Under the pieces are notes generated by a model, which ran no database searches, had not been told where the DNA came from, and saw only the letters and a list, made by a program, of their open reading frames with translations. From Gari tellinella (Eukaryota; Mollusca; Bivalvia; Cardiida; Psammobiidae): a stretch of 64,000 nt of DNA. Of the stretch, positions 20,922 to 32,036 are shown in pieces (positions within the stretch are counted from its first letter, which is position 1; each line of letters begins with the position of its first letter). The translations under genes and the position numbers were made by a program. The DNA lies in assembly GCA_922989275.2 (NCBI GenBank), contig OV277862.1, forward strand, positions 16,845,543 to 16,909,542, written 5' to 3'.

Positions 20922-21282
20922 CATATTGCAATAAATTGTAAAAAAAAAAGAAGAAGGAACAACAAACTGTCAAAAATGGACTAACTTTATCGGGAACTGA
21001 CATTGTTTTATGAAGTCAAAGGGGAACATTCGTTTAAGGCCATTAAGAAGGGTGTCAGTTTTAAAGACTCATCATTCCCTTTCTATATGAGCGAGCATAT
21101 GGGTTTATTAGGTAACAAATAGAAATAGTTAATGGTGCATGCGAATCATTTGAAATAATTCACCTACAGTCAGACCCCGTGTAAACCGAACTCTTCCGGC
21201 TCAAGTCAGCTGTTCGGTTTAGAGAGGTTTTCGGAGAAAAGAGGTTTAGAAGGCACTCAAAAGAAGATGGATTTGCAGTCGA

Positions 21283-21474
21283 TTAACAAATTCACCCCTG
21301 AAACTTTCAATGGAAAATTCCAGTTTCGAATACCGTCTAGTCCATTTTTGGCTCTGAATGAAGGGTGTTTTTTTTTTTTTTTTTTTTTTTTACAATTTAT
21401 TGAAATGTGACAAACAGTGTGGACCCTGATCAGAGGGCTATATATATACTCGTCGCTAGGGTTGAATGTGTTAA
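21283..21474. mobile_element. TTAA-shell B MITE lacking the right core arm
   Basis: TTAA at 21283-21286 and 21471-21474. The left arm runs through GACCCTGATCAGAGGGCT and then jumps to TATATATACTCGTCGCTAGG of the right shell, deleting half the hairpin. A poly-T run of about 22 lies at 21369-21390. Confidence 0.8.
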
Positions 21475-21560
21475 GGCGGGTGACAGCTGAATGCAGAATT
21501 GTTCATAGTTCAATAATTGTATATTTGCCATGCCGTGAGAAACCCTGCCTTATTTCATAT

Positions 21561-21629
21561 CAAACAGTGAAGATCAAGACCAGCCGCCGCGTCAAAGACG
21601 CGACGGCTGGTCTTGATCTACACAGTTTG
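21561..21629. repeat. Divergent palindrome with GACCAGCCG stem
   Basis: The outer CAAACAGTG..CAC(A)GTTTG matches the family. The inner stem is GATCAAGACCAGCCG/CGGCTGGTCTTGATC, several paired changes away from GATCAGACGCCG. The loop region includes GCGTCAAAGACGC. Confidence 0.85.
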
Positions 21630-21639
21630 ACGCCAACAT

Positions 21640-22284
21640 GCATCTTAAGCATTTTATGTAGCTGTATTATATGGTATTTGTTAGTGTAGACCAAACTTAG
21701 ATACAGAGACTGGGATGACAACGGTGCTTGGTCTGTACAATAGTGCAATGCAATAAGGCTGGTTTTGTCATTGCACGGCTCTTTTATAATTGTGTATGTA
21801 TTGAAATCAGACTCTATTGTAAGCATTTTCTAAAATGCAAAATAAACATCTAAGTCAATATAAACTGGTTATTTTTCAAAAATAGAATAGTCTGTATATA
21901 TAAAAAATAATAAATGTCATTGATATTTCTATTGTTTATGGAATGTCGGGCCCTCACTAATCCTGAATACTCGCTATTTAATATATATAGTATATATATA
22001 ATCTTTATTTAGAGTCTCATCATGGTTACATGGAACGGCTCGGATAGTAGATGGTTTAATTACTGTATTTATCACATAGGTCGACCTATTTGCCCTTTTC
22101 TGCTTCAAAATCGCCCCCTTTAAGTTTCCTTCTTCAAACTTTCGTTTGATGAATTAAGATGTTATTGCAAACATACTTAAAATCTGTTTACGAATGCAAA
22201 AATGTTTAGATCCTATCCACGCGCCAGGTTACTAGCCATCTGATCTGGATCTAAATTATTCGCAAATGCCAGTCAGATCGTTTA
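21640..22284. other. Stretch without recognised genes
   Basis: Contains a decayed A-core remnant near 22200 and AT-rich filler. Nothing else can be named. Confidence 0.35.
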
Positions 22285-22749
22285 TGGGGCCTTCACATAG
22301 ACGTAACGTCAAAAACTGATGCCCCCAAAGAAAATCACTCCCACGACGCTTCTTTCGTTTTTTTAAAGTATGTAAAGCTTGAAAAGTATATAAGTATTAT
22401 ATACCAAAATAAAGATCAAGAGTTGCTGAATACAGTGATGATATCATATTTTAGAAATATATATTACGTTTTCAAAATCAGTCGTCATTATCAGCGCCGA
22501 TCATTAAAAAATCAAATGTCCCGCGTTACATTTGCTGTCCGCAGAGTCAGAAAAAACGCCTGTTTTCCGTTTAACAGCGGGAAAATGCGCCGACTTCGTC
22601 GGCAACGTTAACTAAACATCATTTCCGGTTTCATCATCATTTTTTTTCAAAATCCTAAGTTAGAAGCGCTTGAAACGAGAATTATTCAAACGGAAGAAAT
22701 TTGTCCCAATTTCCCGAAAAAATATTAGTATTTGTTTTTGCCTGATTAC

Positions 22750-23310
22750 TGACATTGAAAGAATTGGTAAAATTTTAATCATATTTGCAGAAAAAATACG
22801 TTTTCTCTACTGTTTTCAAAAATATCATTGTTTTAACAAAACCACTGCAGGTGCTTTTTTAATCCGTAAAATGAATTGTCTAGTAAAATGTCCCAAAGTA
22901 AAAAATAACGTCATTTTTTCAAGTTCCGAAAAAGTAGCGTTATTTTTTTAAAACAATAATAGGCTTTAGAAAAATAAAACGTACATAGAAAAAATACGTT
23001 TTTTCTTTTATTTTCAAATTAATTGTCGTTTTTACAAAACCGCTTCATGTATCGTTGTAGTCCGTAAAATGAATTGTCTAGTTAAATGTCCCAAAGCTAC
23101 AAAATAACGTCATTGTTATTCCATATTTACAAATGCATAAAACTAGCGTTTAATTTGCAAAACAAAAATTAGTATTAGCGAGAAATAGTAACATAGAAAA
23201 AACCCAGAATTTTTTACTCTTTTCAAGCATATCTTTGCTTTTAAAAATCTGCTTCATTATCGTTTTTAATCCGTAAAATGAAGTACCGGTATCCAGTAAG
23301 ATTTCCCCTA
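22750..23310. repeat. Degenerate tandem repeat, about 200-bp unit, three copies
   Basis: TCCGTAAAATGAA recurs near 22863, 23061 and 23270, each preceded by TTTTACTGTTTTCAA-like and AAAACCGCTTCAT-like sequence. Two copies also share TTGTCTAGT.AAATGTCCCA. Confidence 0.7.
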
Positions 23311-23701
23311 ACGTTACTCTGCGTAAATAACGTCACACACATTCTATTCACTTTCCACGACGGTCATGCATTGGACTTTCAAAGCAAGCAGGGGTTTAAG
23401 CCAAAATCGAATCATTAAAACTCAGTAAAAGACCTTCATTGAAATTGCTTTGAACACTTTTTGTTGTTCTTTGCTTCTTGTGCAATTTATGTTTTGCAAA
23501 TGGAAGTATCCGTGTCTCTACAGAAGCAGAATGAACATCCGAAAAAATGCGTGTATAAAATATAAATAACAAGTTTTTTATTGACTAGCTGTACAACTTT
23601 AGATCCAACTTCGAATGATTTTCAACTTATAAAACGTAGCAAACAGTGTAAACAAAGATGCGTTACCACATTGAAATGCCGCAACTAATATTGGTCTGCA
23701 T

Positions 23702-23883
23702 CACAGGTACTTGACACATACATCTAGATCTAGATCTATTTTTTTTTTTTTTATTATTTTTTTTTTACTATACTTCTATTGTATCTATAATAGAAGTAAA
23801 GTAAAAAAAAATACTTTCTTTGTAAAAGGGGGGGGGGGGGGGGTTGCTAATAGATCTAGATGTATGTGTCACAAGTACCTGTG
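23702..23883. mobile_element. H element with 8-bp TSD
   Basis: CACAGGTACTTGACACATAC to GTATGTGTCACAAGTACCTGTG, with the 8-bp direct repeat GTCTGCAT at 23694-23701 and 23884-23891. The interior has TAGATCTAGATC, a paired CTTCTATTGTATCTATAATAG and a poly-G run at 23828-23843. The 8-bp TSD is compatible with hAT. Confidence 0.9.
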
Positions 23884-24369
23884 GTCTGCATATGTCCAAA
23901 AAACATGACGCGTACCCATGAATTGTAAATAATGCGGACGACCTTGATCAGACACCGCATTTTCATACAGATGTTGACAAGAGTCTAGACTGTACTCATA
24001 TTCTGTACTCTAAATAGCTGGACTCATGTACTGTATGCACAACTGCTTACAGACTCAGTGAACAAACCAAACTTTTCTTTCCTCTCTTAATTCTTCAAAG
24101 TCTCGACAGCCTTTTCATTTTCCACTCCTCAAACACATTGAATATGACAGGTGTAAATATAGTCATTATTGATTTTTAATGGGAAAAGTGCTGTAATAGT
24201 TGACGTCACCAATATTTGTATATTTACGTCATCAACGAAAAAACACGATAAATGGTACATAAACATGTATAGGCGGCCTAGTTCATTAGCCTGGTAGATC
24301 AAGTAGAACTGTATTTCAACGTCATGTGTAACGTCGTGGGTCAGGAGCTTTTGACGTTACGTCTCACAC

Positions 24370-25240
24370 GATATTTTCTTACGATTCCTTACGGATCGCC
24401 AACTCGTATAGTCAATCGTAAGCATCCGCAAATGATCCGTTAGTGTCCGTAAATAACTCGCAAGGATACGTAAGGATTCGTGGAAGACGAAGCCCATATT
24501 TTTGTGTCAAAATTTTTCTTACGATTGTCCGCGGAGATATTCTTCCGTAAATCAATCGTAACGATCCGTTAAGTATCGTAAACCGGTTGTAACAACACGT
24601 AATCCTCCGTAAACAGCCCGCAAGGATCCGTAAACAGTCCGCAAGGACCCGTAAACCGACCGTAACGTGTTCGTAGTCATCCGTGGTATTATCGTGGAGG
24701 TTTTCCGTCCAAACAGGCATAATCTTGCCAAAAAGACCACAACAATCTTAGTGAACTATTATTTCAGTCATATCAATGTTCTATCACTTTATGCCAGTTG
24801 TCGAATGATGACACATTTGAAATTGAATACTTTTTGGTACTGAAAAGGTCAAACACGTCAGTGCTCTTAGGTAAATCGTAACAACTCATAAAGGTGCGTT
24901 CACATACACGGATGTTTCTTACGAGTCCTTACGGATCTCCAAACCGTAGTCAATCGCAAACGTCCGGAAATAACTCGTTTCGTCCGCAAAACTCGACGAC
25001 ATCCGTAATAACATCCGCAAACACATCGCAGACGTCCGTAAACAATCCGTTACCATCCGCAAAACTCGACGACATCCGTAAGCCTCCGTAAGACGAAAAC
25101 CTTTTTTTTTGACATGTCAAAAACTTTTTTACGATAGACTACGATAGACCACGGATGAACTTCTCCGTAAACAACACGTAAATAATCCGTTACAATCCGC
25201 AACTTAATCGCAAATCGAACGTAACAACACGTAACCCTAA
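24370..25240. repeat. Two divergent direct copies of a TCCGTAA-word array
   Basis: Blocks at about 24370-24700 and 24894-25235 both start TTCTTACGA.TCCTTACGGATC and continue with words such as ATCCGTAA, ATCCGCAA and AACTCG at 10-15-bp spacing. Clustered subterminal words like these often bind transposase. The long minus frames here (LRVLADCLRIL) come from the array. Confidence 0.8.
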
Positions 25241-25524
25241 CATTTGCAAACAGTTTATATCCAGATTAAACCGCACGTGGCGACAACTCACATCAGGACC
25301 TACTCAAATTGAGACTCTAATCTTATATTTTGAGAAATTTTTGAAGAAAAAAATAATATTATAACAGTAATTTGCAATAATTGTTGCAAGCGGTAATATT
25401 ACGTATTGTTTACGATAAAGCCCCTTCACTGTCATCACGTGACGAGCTTTGAACAATTCGTCTACGTTTATTTCTCAAGTTTTAATTTTAGGTTTCTTTA
25501 TTTAAGGAGTATAAAATTGAGTGT

Positions 25525-25589
25525 CAAGCAGTTTGGAACCTGGCCAGGTGCCGCGTCACGCGATGCCAGTTCTGGATCCAAACCTTTTG
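25525..25589. repeat. Degenerate A-core palindrome
   Basis: CAAGCAGTTTGGAACC to GGATCCAAACCTTTTG around GCCGCGTCACGCG. Inner arms read CTGGCCAGGTG and TGCCAGTTCTGG, so the pairing is worn. Confidence 0.7.
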
Positions 25590-25800
25590 CAAGTATCATT
25601 GTACTCGGGCTATGGCGGTGAAGGGGCAAGTACAGTCAAACTTATATTGAGTGACCCTTTAACTGAAAGAGCGTGCAAGTAGAGAAAACCAGGTGCGACT
25701 GCTATAGAACGCGGAGTTTTGTCGTAAACATATCGTAATAACTCGTAAGATACCGTAAATAGCCCGTAACAACTCGTAACACATCTTAATTCACTCTTAA

Positions 25801-26336
25801 AGCGACTCGCAACCAGATGGTGCATTAAAAATAGTAATTTGTAAATATGTGTCAAACGCTTATATAAATGGTAAAGAATTAGTTTAGGATAAGAAATTCT
25901 GTTTAAAAAAATGTATTTCAATAAAAAAAAATATTGGTCTCTGGTGGGATTCGAACCCGGGGCCCGGCATTGGCGGACAGAAGGCAAAATAGGGGAAACC
26001 GCTTAGACCAATGGACCACAGAACTATCCGTTTATCTCGGATCGATTTAACGTATTTCAATGTGGAGCTATCGAAAGTGCATACAACTTCGTAATTCGGC
26101 TCGTGTTTATGTCTGAGCCCGTGTAGAGTAGCAACCACAACAACTATACCGTCTACTAGTCGGTATAGAAAAACGATGGAAAATATCTAAAAATCTAAGA
26201 TTCGGTGACGATTCTTGAGACTTTTTTGGACTGATCATATTTTTTTAATGTCAGAAGCCAAATAATGCCACAAATTTGCTTTTATTTGAGTATTTTATTT
26301 TATTTTGACAAGTACACCATCCGGTTGCGAGTCCCT
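25801..26336. mobile_element. I element, 536-bp TTAA MITE, copy 2
   Basis: TTAA at 25797-25800 and 26337-26340. Same length and nearly the same sequence as 15976-16511, including the tRNA-like segment (minus strand, box B GGTTCGAATCC). Differences include GCTAACGCTATAG against CTACTAGTCGGTATAG. It is inserted within a TCCGTAA array. Confidence 0.95.
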
Positions 26337-26786
26337 TTAAAAGTGGCATATATCGTAAGAAACCGTAAACTTTTACGGATGTGTGCCAATGTGTGCCATC
26401 CGTAAGAAAATCGTAGAAAGTCCGTGTATGTGAAGGCCCCATTAGCATAATTTGTCAATGATTACGATAATTATAGCCCTTCGTGTAATGTTTATTAATA
26501 GTATAATACATGTCGTTATAGATTATGGGAGGGTTACATTGCGTCATACTACACGACCAAGTTTTTTCCAATAGGCATTGACATATTTGTTTAAGATATT
26601 CCTGGTTTTACCATCATGGAAAACTCCAGCGCTCTGGTTAACACTGGTTCTGCCATATTATCGTCTGCTTAACCCATTGTATGCTGGGTACTATTTGGCG
26701 GCCATTTTAAAATGCCGTCTGCAGCAGGTATAATTCAAATATTTGCAAAAGATTTTAGCAGTTTCTGATAGAATATTGGCTTAGCT

Positions 26787-26821
26787 GCAAACAGTTTTGA
26801 TCTGAGATCAAAACTGTTTGC
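26787..26821. repeat. Minimal 35-bp perfect palindrome
   Basis: GCAAACAGTTTTGATCT, one central base, then the exact inverse. It keeps only the outer half of an A-core: the AGACGCCG centre has been removed symmetrically. Confidence 0.9.
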
Positions 26822-26937
26822 CTAGAGGTACACCTAAAAGTGTATCACGCATAACATTAGTTCAATACTATTTTCTTTTTCCAATATCGATTTCGGACAT
26901 TTTGATTAACTATATTCTCAGAATCTGATATGAGAGA

Positions 26938-27003
26938 CAAACAGTTTGGATGCTGATCAGACGCCGAGTTACTCGGCGTCTGATCTGCATCCAAACTGTT
27001 TGC
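26938..27003. repeat. A-core palindrome (GAG/CTC centre; GGATGC stem)
   Basis: Centre GCCGAGTTACTCGGC. The outer stem has GGATGC/GCATCC where others have GGATCC. Both arms carry the change. Confidence 0.9.
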
Positions 27004-27513
27004 AAATACAACAAAAGTGGAGAATGTCAGTGACAGAATTAATACGAGTAATGTAATACAAACTTTGCCTATAGAATTTCTGACCTTGAATATAAGACAT
27101 ATCGCTAACTGACATTGATATAGTGTTTGTTTATAGAAGTGTTGTCTGCAGGAAAATCACGGTCTTCTTCGGTGACGCCTGATTTCGTTTAGCGCAGTGA
27201 TTCATTTATAGTTTGGATTCTGATCACTGATCAGGCCTAGAATTATTCGGCATACGATCTGGGTACGAACTGCGTGTATATTTAAATGAGTATGGACGCC
27301 ATAGTATAAGGCCGGGCATTTTGGCAGAATTATTTAAGCCATTATTGACATTTACAACACCATTGGTGTGTGAAAATAGTTTGTACCCTGATCAGACGCC
27401 GAGTAACTCGGCATCTGATCAACACAGAAACACAGTATTTCGGTAGTAAAAATGTAAACATTATAAATAAAATAAAGCACACGTTGACTGGTGATAGATG
27501 GCAGTTAAAGGGT

Positions 27514-27764
27514 TTAACACATTCAACCCTAGCGACGAGTATATTCGTCATTTACAAACAGTGTTCCTGAGAGGATTACACTTGTTCCATACAAACAGTG
27601 TAGACCCTGATCAGAGGGCTCCTTAAGGAGCCCGCTGATCAGGGTCTATACTGTTTGTCATTTTGAAATATATTGTTAAAATCAACCCTAAATAGTCAAA
27701 AATGGACTAGACTTTTTTTGAAATTGGAATTGTCCATTAAACGTTTCAGGGATGAATGAGTTAA
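27514..27764. mobile_element. TTAA-shell B MITE (inverse orientation)
   Basis: TTAA at 27514-27517 and 27761-27764. The shell reads in reverse (ACGAGTATATTCGTC left; AAAAATGGACTAG right). The B-core is at 27592-27657 with centre GGGCTCCTTAAGGAGCCC. Confidence 0.85.
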
Positions 27765-28186
27765 TCCTTACAATATGGGCACGAGTACATGTCCACGTTC
27801 AAACAAATGTACATACTTTTAGAACTATGTAGACCGAGACCAGATGAGCACTGAAGGATTCCTCTGATCAAGATAAGTTGCTCCGTTGGTCATACTTTTT
27901 AAATATAGTTTTGATAAAATTCTCCAGGATTAATGAAAAACGGCATTTTTAACGGAAAATGAAAGAGTCCATTAAGATTTGTAAATTCAACATTGTAAGG
28001 GGTTTAAGCATTGACGTCACACCAAAACTACATCAGAACAGTTGTTATATTTAAAATCGTAATCGGATCACACGTAATCTGAATAAACATAAAATATTTC
28101 TACAAATAGATAATTTATGAATGAAATATACCCCCTGTATTGATATATCTCTTATTCAATTACATGTACATAAAGTCAACCTTTTA

Positions 28187-28397
28187 TTAACCCCTTCACT
28201 GCCATGACGTCATCGATTGAAATAATGTCGTCTGCTTTTACTTCTTAAAGTAAAAGTTTTAGGTATTTTGAATTAAGAAACTTTGAAATGAGTGTCAAAC
28301 AATTTGGATCCTGATCACGCGGCGTCTGATCAGGATCCAAACTGTTTGCAAAACATTATTGGACTCGGGATAAGGTAGTTCAGGTTATATAGGGTTA
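28187..28397. mobile_element. TTAA-shell A MITE with half-collapsed core
   Basis: Starts TTAACCCCTTCACTGCC and ends AGGGTTAA. The core at 28296-28348 lacks the left AGACGCCG segment (GATCCTGATCACGCGGCGTC). GTCGTCTGC marks the left shell. Confidence 0.85.
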
Positions 28398-28428
28398 AGC
28401 GATCACTCAATAAAATGCCCGTTCATAG

Positions 28429-28798
28429 TACAGTGTTCCTTCCCTACAACAGCCCTCCCAACAACCACTCCCTCCTTACAACGACCCTTGCCGCTGTTCT
28501 CCAAATTAGACAATTTTGTTTTACTCTTTCTGTGCTGCAATAACGTCTACTTAAAATTGTTTTCTGCTTTTTTTCTCAAAAGTTACATACGAGTAACGGA
28601 CATTTTAACAGAAATAAAATTTTATAACGAGTGACAAACAGCTTGAATACAGATCAGACGCCGCATAACGCGGCGTCCAATCTGGATTCAAGCTATTTAC
28701 TAATGTTAGTCATTTTCCCTCCTTATAACGACTCCCTCCGAACAACGCACAGAAGTTTCGTCTCCCACTGGATGACGTTGTAGAGAGGGGGCGCTGTA
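28429..28798. mobile_element. TA-shell E MITE (inverse orientation)
   Basis: Starts TACAGTGTTCCTTCCCTAC and ends GGGGGCGCTGTA. The A-core is at 28634-28699. The long arm is on the left, with CTCCCAACAACCACTCCCTC. Confidence 0.85.
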
Positions 28799-28922
28799 TG
28801 TGATACATGGGGTTAGTTAATGTAGGATAAAAATAATACAGAAATCTCCTGTAGGAGCTTTCTGCATTATGTTATTTGTTTTCTGCATTTACCTAGCAGT
28901 AACTTATCTTGAGAGGTACCCT

Positions 28923-29173
28923 TAACCCTTTACCTCATGGCCTGTTTCTAGTTTTGAAGACAGGTGACCACTTAAAGCAGGTTGAAAATAAAGCAGAATG
29001 TGCCTTAAGGCACATTCTGCTTTACTTTCAGCCTTCTTTAAGCTAAAATCTGCTAGGCTATATAAAATATTTGTAATGGTAATTGTTCATGAGGGTATAA
29101 ACTGGAACTATTTTCTTCAGCGGAGGAATAAATTAAATACGCTAAAAGTCGCTTATATGGGGGAAAGGGTTAA
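28923..29173. mobile_element. TTAA-shell C MITE with GTGCC core variant
   Basis: TTAA at 28923-28926 and 29170-29173. The C-core at 28971-29042 reads AATGTGCCTTAAGGCACATT at the centre, against AATGCGCC/GGCGCATT elsewhere: a paired change. Confidence 0.9.
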
Positions 29174-29659
29174 CACAAGATTGACTGTAATATACTAAGC
29201 CTATATAGTCCCGTCAATGAACAGTTTGAATACAGCCAACTATGGTATGCACTATTTCCCTTATTTCTCATTATTTGTGTTTGAGGCAGTCCTCTGATCA
29301 GGGTTTTCACTGTTTACATAAGACAAATGTACTCATCGCACACCGTCTGTAAATGACTTGTACAGTCATCACTATGGTTGAATGTGTTTCTGGAAGCTGA
29401 GGGTGAATTTGCGATAAACTGTGCATTTTTTAATCCAGAAGAAACGTCAATTTACTCCACGTCTCTTCTCGATCAAAACCTTTTGACACTTATAATATTC
29501 AGAAATAGGATGCTCTATAGCCAGTTTCTAGTTTGGAAACGGATGCCCACTTTAAACAGGTTGAAATTAAGGCGCATTATGTTTTACTTTCAACCTGCTT
29601 TAAACTACAAATTGCTAAATAAGATATATAACTTATTTCGTATGGTACATATTCATGAC

Positions 29660-30008
29660 CACAGGTACTTGACACATATATCTAGACTTCTATTACAGGG
29701 CTGCCAGTTCTCCGGATTTTTCCTAAATCTCCGGATTTTTTTCCAGTTCATGGTACATTAAAGGAGGCTGAAAGTAAAGCAGAATGCGCCCTAAGGCGCA
29801 TTCTGCTTTACTTACAGCCTGCTTTAAGTGGTCGCATGTCAAACAAACAAGAAAAAGGCTATGGGGTAAAGGTACGATTCGTTAAATCGCACTTGAAAAA
29901 TGCAAATTTTGAAATCTTAGGATTGTTCATGTCAATTTATGGCAGCCCTGCTATTATATACATGTAATAGAAATCTAGTAAAAAAATTCTATGTGTCAAG
30001 TACCTTTG
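29660..30008. mobile_element. H element nested in C, with G inside
   Basis: CACAGGTACTTGACACATA to TGTGTCAAGTACCTTTG. Flanking octamers are TTCATGAC and TTCATGAT (7 of 8 identical). The element is interrupted by G at 29696-29950. Confidence 0.85.
29696..29950. mobile_element. G element, copy 2 (6-bp TSD CTATTA)
   Basis: CAGGGCTGCCAGTTC to GGCAGCCCTG, flanked by CTATTA at 29690-29695 and 29951-29956. It contains a complete C-core at 29758-29829 and part of a C shell (GGCTATGGGGTAA). Confidence 0.95.
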
Positions 30009-30155
30009 TTCATGATTGTATAAACCAGAAATATATTCTTCTGTGAAGTAATACATTAAGGAGTGAATAGGCGTATTTATGGGGGTAATTGACTTAATTA
30101 ATTTTAGAATTGTTGCAGATGACACATTTACCAGACGAGAATAACCCAGTGTGCA

Positions 30156-30236
30156 GCATAGGGGCCCGAAATTTGACCCCGACACCCCTACCACTAATAA
30201 TATTAGGTGTCGGGGTCAAATTTCGGGCCCCTATGC
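30156..30236. repeat. N palindrome (GCATAGGGGCCCG arms)
   Basis: Perfect arms of about 31 bp from GCATAGGGGCCCGAAATTTG inward to GACACC, separated by a loop of about 19 bp that includes CTACCACTAATAATATTA. No other copy in the window; the arms may be the termini of a longer element that lost its centre. Confidence 0.85.
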
Positions 30237-30402
30237 ACCAGGTATAATGTTTGATATAGCTTCTACTTACATACATGTACTTCTATTTTTATACGAATGT
30301 AGGTTTCTCAACTGGGAAACCAGTATTTCATCACGCGGAAACTAAAAATATATACTTTTCAATATACTAGCTCGAGATCGCTCGAAAGGTTTCTGGTCTG
30401 TC

Positions 30403-30603
30403 TCAAGGTTATAAAGAGTTTGCCGAGTACAGTTTAGTATGGTTTCATTCTCAAGCATGTGCTTAATCAGAGTAGATATTTTTCTGAGATCGTTCTCAAG
30501 CATTTGATTGGTTAGATTTGAGCAAAAGCAAAAGCTCAAATCTGACCAATCAAATGCTTGAGAATGATCTCAGACTCAAGTCAAACTCTTATAACCTTGG
30601 ACC
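30403..30603. mobile_element. F palindrome, copy 4 with left-arm expansion
   Basis: CAAGGTTATAAAGAGTTTG to CAAACTC-TTATAACCTTGG. The left arm carries extra sequence in which ATTCTCAAGCATGTGCTTAATC repeats part of the arm. The centre is GAGCAAAAGCAAAAGCTC. Confidence 0.8.
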
Positions 30604-30713
30604 TTGAACGTTCCAACAATAACGAGGGTAGGCTAGCTGCAAGAAATTGGATGATCCATCATTACTTTGAGTGGACGTAAATCCTTCTTTAGATGACGTC
30701 ATAAAGCGCATTT

Positions 30714-30780
30714 GCAAACAGTTTTGATCCTGATCAGACGCCGCGTAACGCGGCGTCTGATCAGGATCAAAACTGTTTGC
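30714..30780. repeat. Perfect 67-bp A-core palindrome
   Basis: Two exact 32-bp arms, starting GCAAACAGTTTTGATCCTG, around a 3-base loop (TAA). A-shell right-arm sequence (GCAGACGAAAATATAGCGGC, GATCATGAAA) follows to about 30917, where it is cut by the next element. Confidence 0.95.
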
Positions 30781-30917
30781 CACCTGTTTTGAAATTACGT
30801 CAGTTATACTGCTTTAAATATTACATTGAAACGATATTGCAGATAAACAATATTGAAGCAGACGAAAATATAGCGGCGAAGGGGTAAAAATCTCGCGATA
30901 AATTTGATCATGAAACT

Positions 30918-31125
30918 ACTTACGCAAAAAAATTTGCGTAAGTCAAAATTTTAAATTTTAATTATTTTTTTTTATTATCACTTGCTACAAACACAAATAG
31001 CCAGATCAGAGGACGCGCTTTTAGCGCGTCCTCTGATCTGGCTATTTGCTGTTTGCAAACGTTTATGATCGAAAAATAAGAGTTAAACGATTTTGACTTA
31101 CGCATTTTTTTTTGCGTAAGTTGTT
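30918..31125. mobile_element. O element: hairpin at each end and one in the middle
   Basis: Each end is itself a hairpin (CTTACGCAAA..TTTGCGTAAG at 30920-30944 and CTTACGCA..TGCGTAAG at 31097-31120). The centre at 30987-31056 is a palindrome with AGCCAGATCAGAGGACGCGC and its inverse, a core variant found nowhere else here. Confidence 0.75.
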
Positions 31126-31638
31126 TGGTAAAACGGGCCAAAGGGGCCAGAGAGGAGTTGATACAAGAAGATTGTGCAGCCATTCGAAATAATTTGGTAC
31201 GTCGTATTTTTTTTTTTGAAACTTCTTGAAACATTTGATAAGGATGATTGTTGAACATATGGATGTATTTTGACTCATTTTGAAAGATTTATGGGGGGGG
31301 TGGGGTCATAGCTTACGCGCCGAAAACCTGTGATACAAAAATGTAGACTCAGGTTAGATGGCTTATTTGGCACAGTTTGTCATATTGCAATACATGTACA
31401 CACACTTGACACAAGTATCTGATAGTCATTAGATAGTCTAGTGGATAGAGGAAACACCGTGCACATTCTGGTAAAAGCATGAAACCTGGCACATATAGGC
31501 ATGTCATATAATATGAAAGAAAATTAACTATAGTGCCATCTTCGATTTGATCCCTGACCTATGATAAATGAACACCACAAATCAGAATCAAAACTTTTTG
31601 ACACACGTATTGAACTTTTATCAGCCATACTGCCTTAA

Positions 31639-31973
31639 AGACATCACATGACCAAGCTTGGGTGGTAACACCTACCCCCGTATTTAGTTTGAGTCAAAGC
31701 ATGCAGAGCATGCACTAACGGTGGTAGCGTCCAGGCAAAGAATCATCCAGGCGTCTCATGTGAGGCCCGCACCTAATATTTGATAGCTTGGTTAGTAAAA
31801 CCCATTGAAAAACTTATTGAGATCTATTATGTAAGGGCCTCTATTCAAAGCTGAGCCGTTGCCTGAAGACTTTTCTCATGATGTATACCGGTATATACCT
31901 GTAATTTGACACCAACTAAACAATGGGGGGGGGGGGGGGGGGGGGTGTCAATGAAAGGACTGGCTTGATGTCT
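31639..31973. mobile_element. U element, copy 2 (TTAA; AGACATCA ends)
   Basis: TTAA at 31635-31638 and 31974-31977, ends AGACATCA and TGATGTCT. The interior includes GCGTCTCATGTGAGGCCCG, shared with U copy 3, and a poly-G run of about 21 at 31925-31945. Confidence 0.8.
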
Positions 31974-32036
31974 TTAAATCTAACTTTGATTATGTAGCCA
32001 ACGATTTTAACGCAGGCGATATTGTGGTGGTGAAGG

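Larger units (their letters stand above)
22285..26441. mobile_element. Candidate M element, 4.2 kb, with TCCGTAA arrays
   Basis: TGGGGCCTTCACAT at 22285 is inverted at 26428-26441 (ATGTGAAGGCCCCA), and TTA lies on both outer sides. Blocks rich in CCGTAA/CCGCAA words occur at 24370-24700, 24900-25235, 25715-25795 and 26340-26428. TTA duplication and GGGGCCT ends would fit PIF/Harbinger. No transposase is recognisable, and the outer pairing is only 14 bp. Confidence 0.4.
29500..30097. mobile_element. TTAA-shell C MITE hosting H, which hosts G
   Basis: The left shell starts near CTATAGCCAGTTTCTAG and is cut at ATATTCATGA. It resumes at 30009 with TTCATGATTGTATAAACC and ends TTATGGGGGTAATTGACTTAA. 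Its own core (29553-29606) has lost its centre (GGTTGAAATTAAGGCGCATTA). Confidence 0.8.

Noticed and set aside
24412..25091. Repetitive frames such as LRVLADCLRILAGCL
   Set aside because: They come from the TCCGTAA word arrays and change frame between arrays; no family is recognised.
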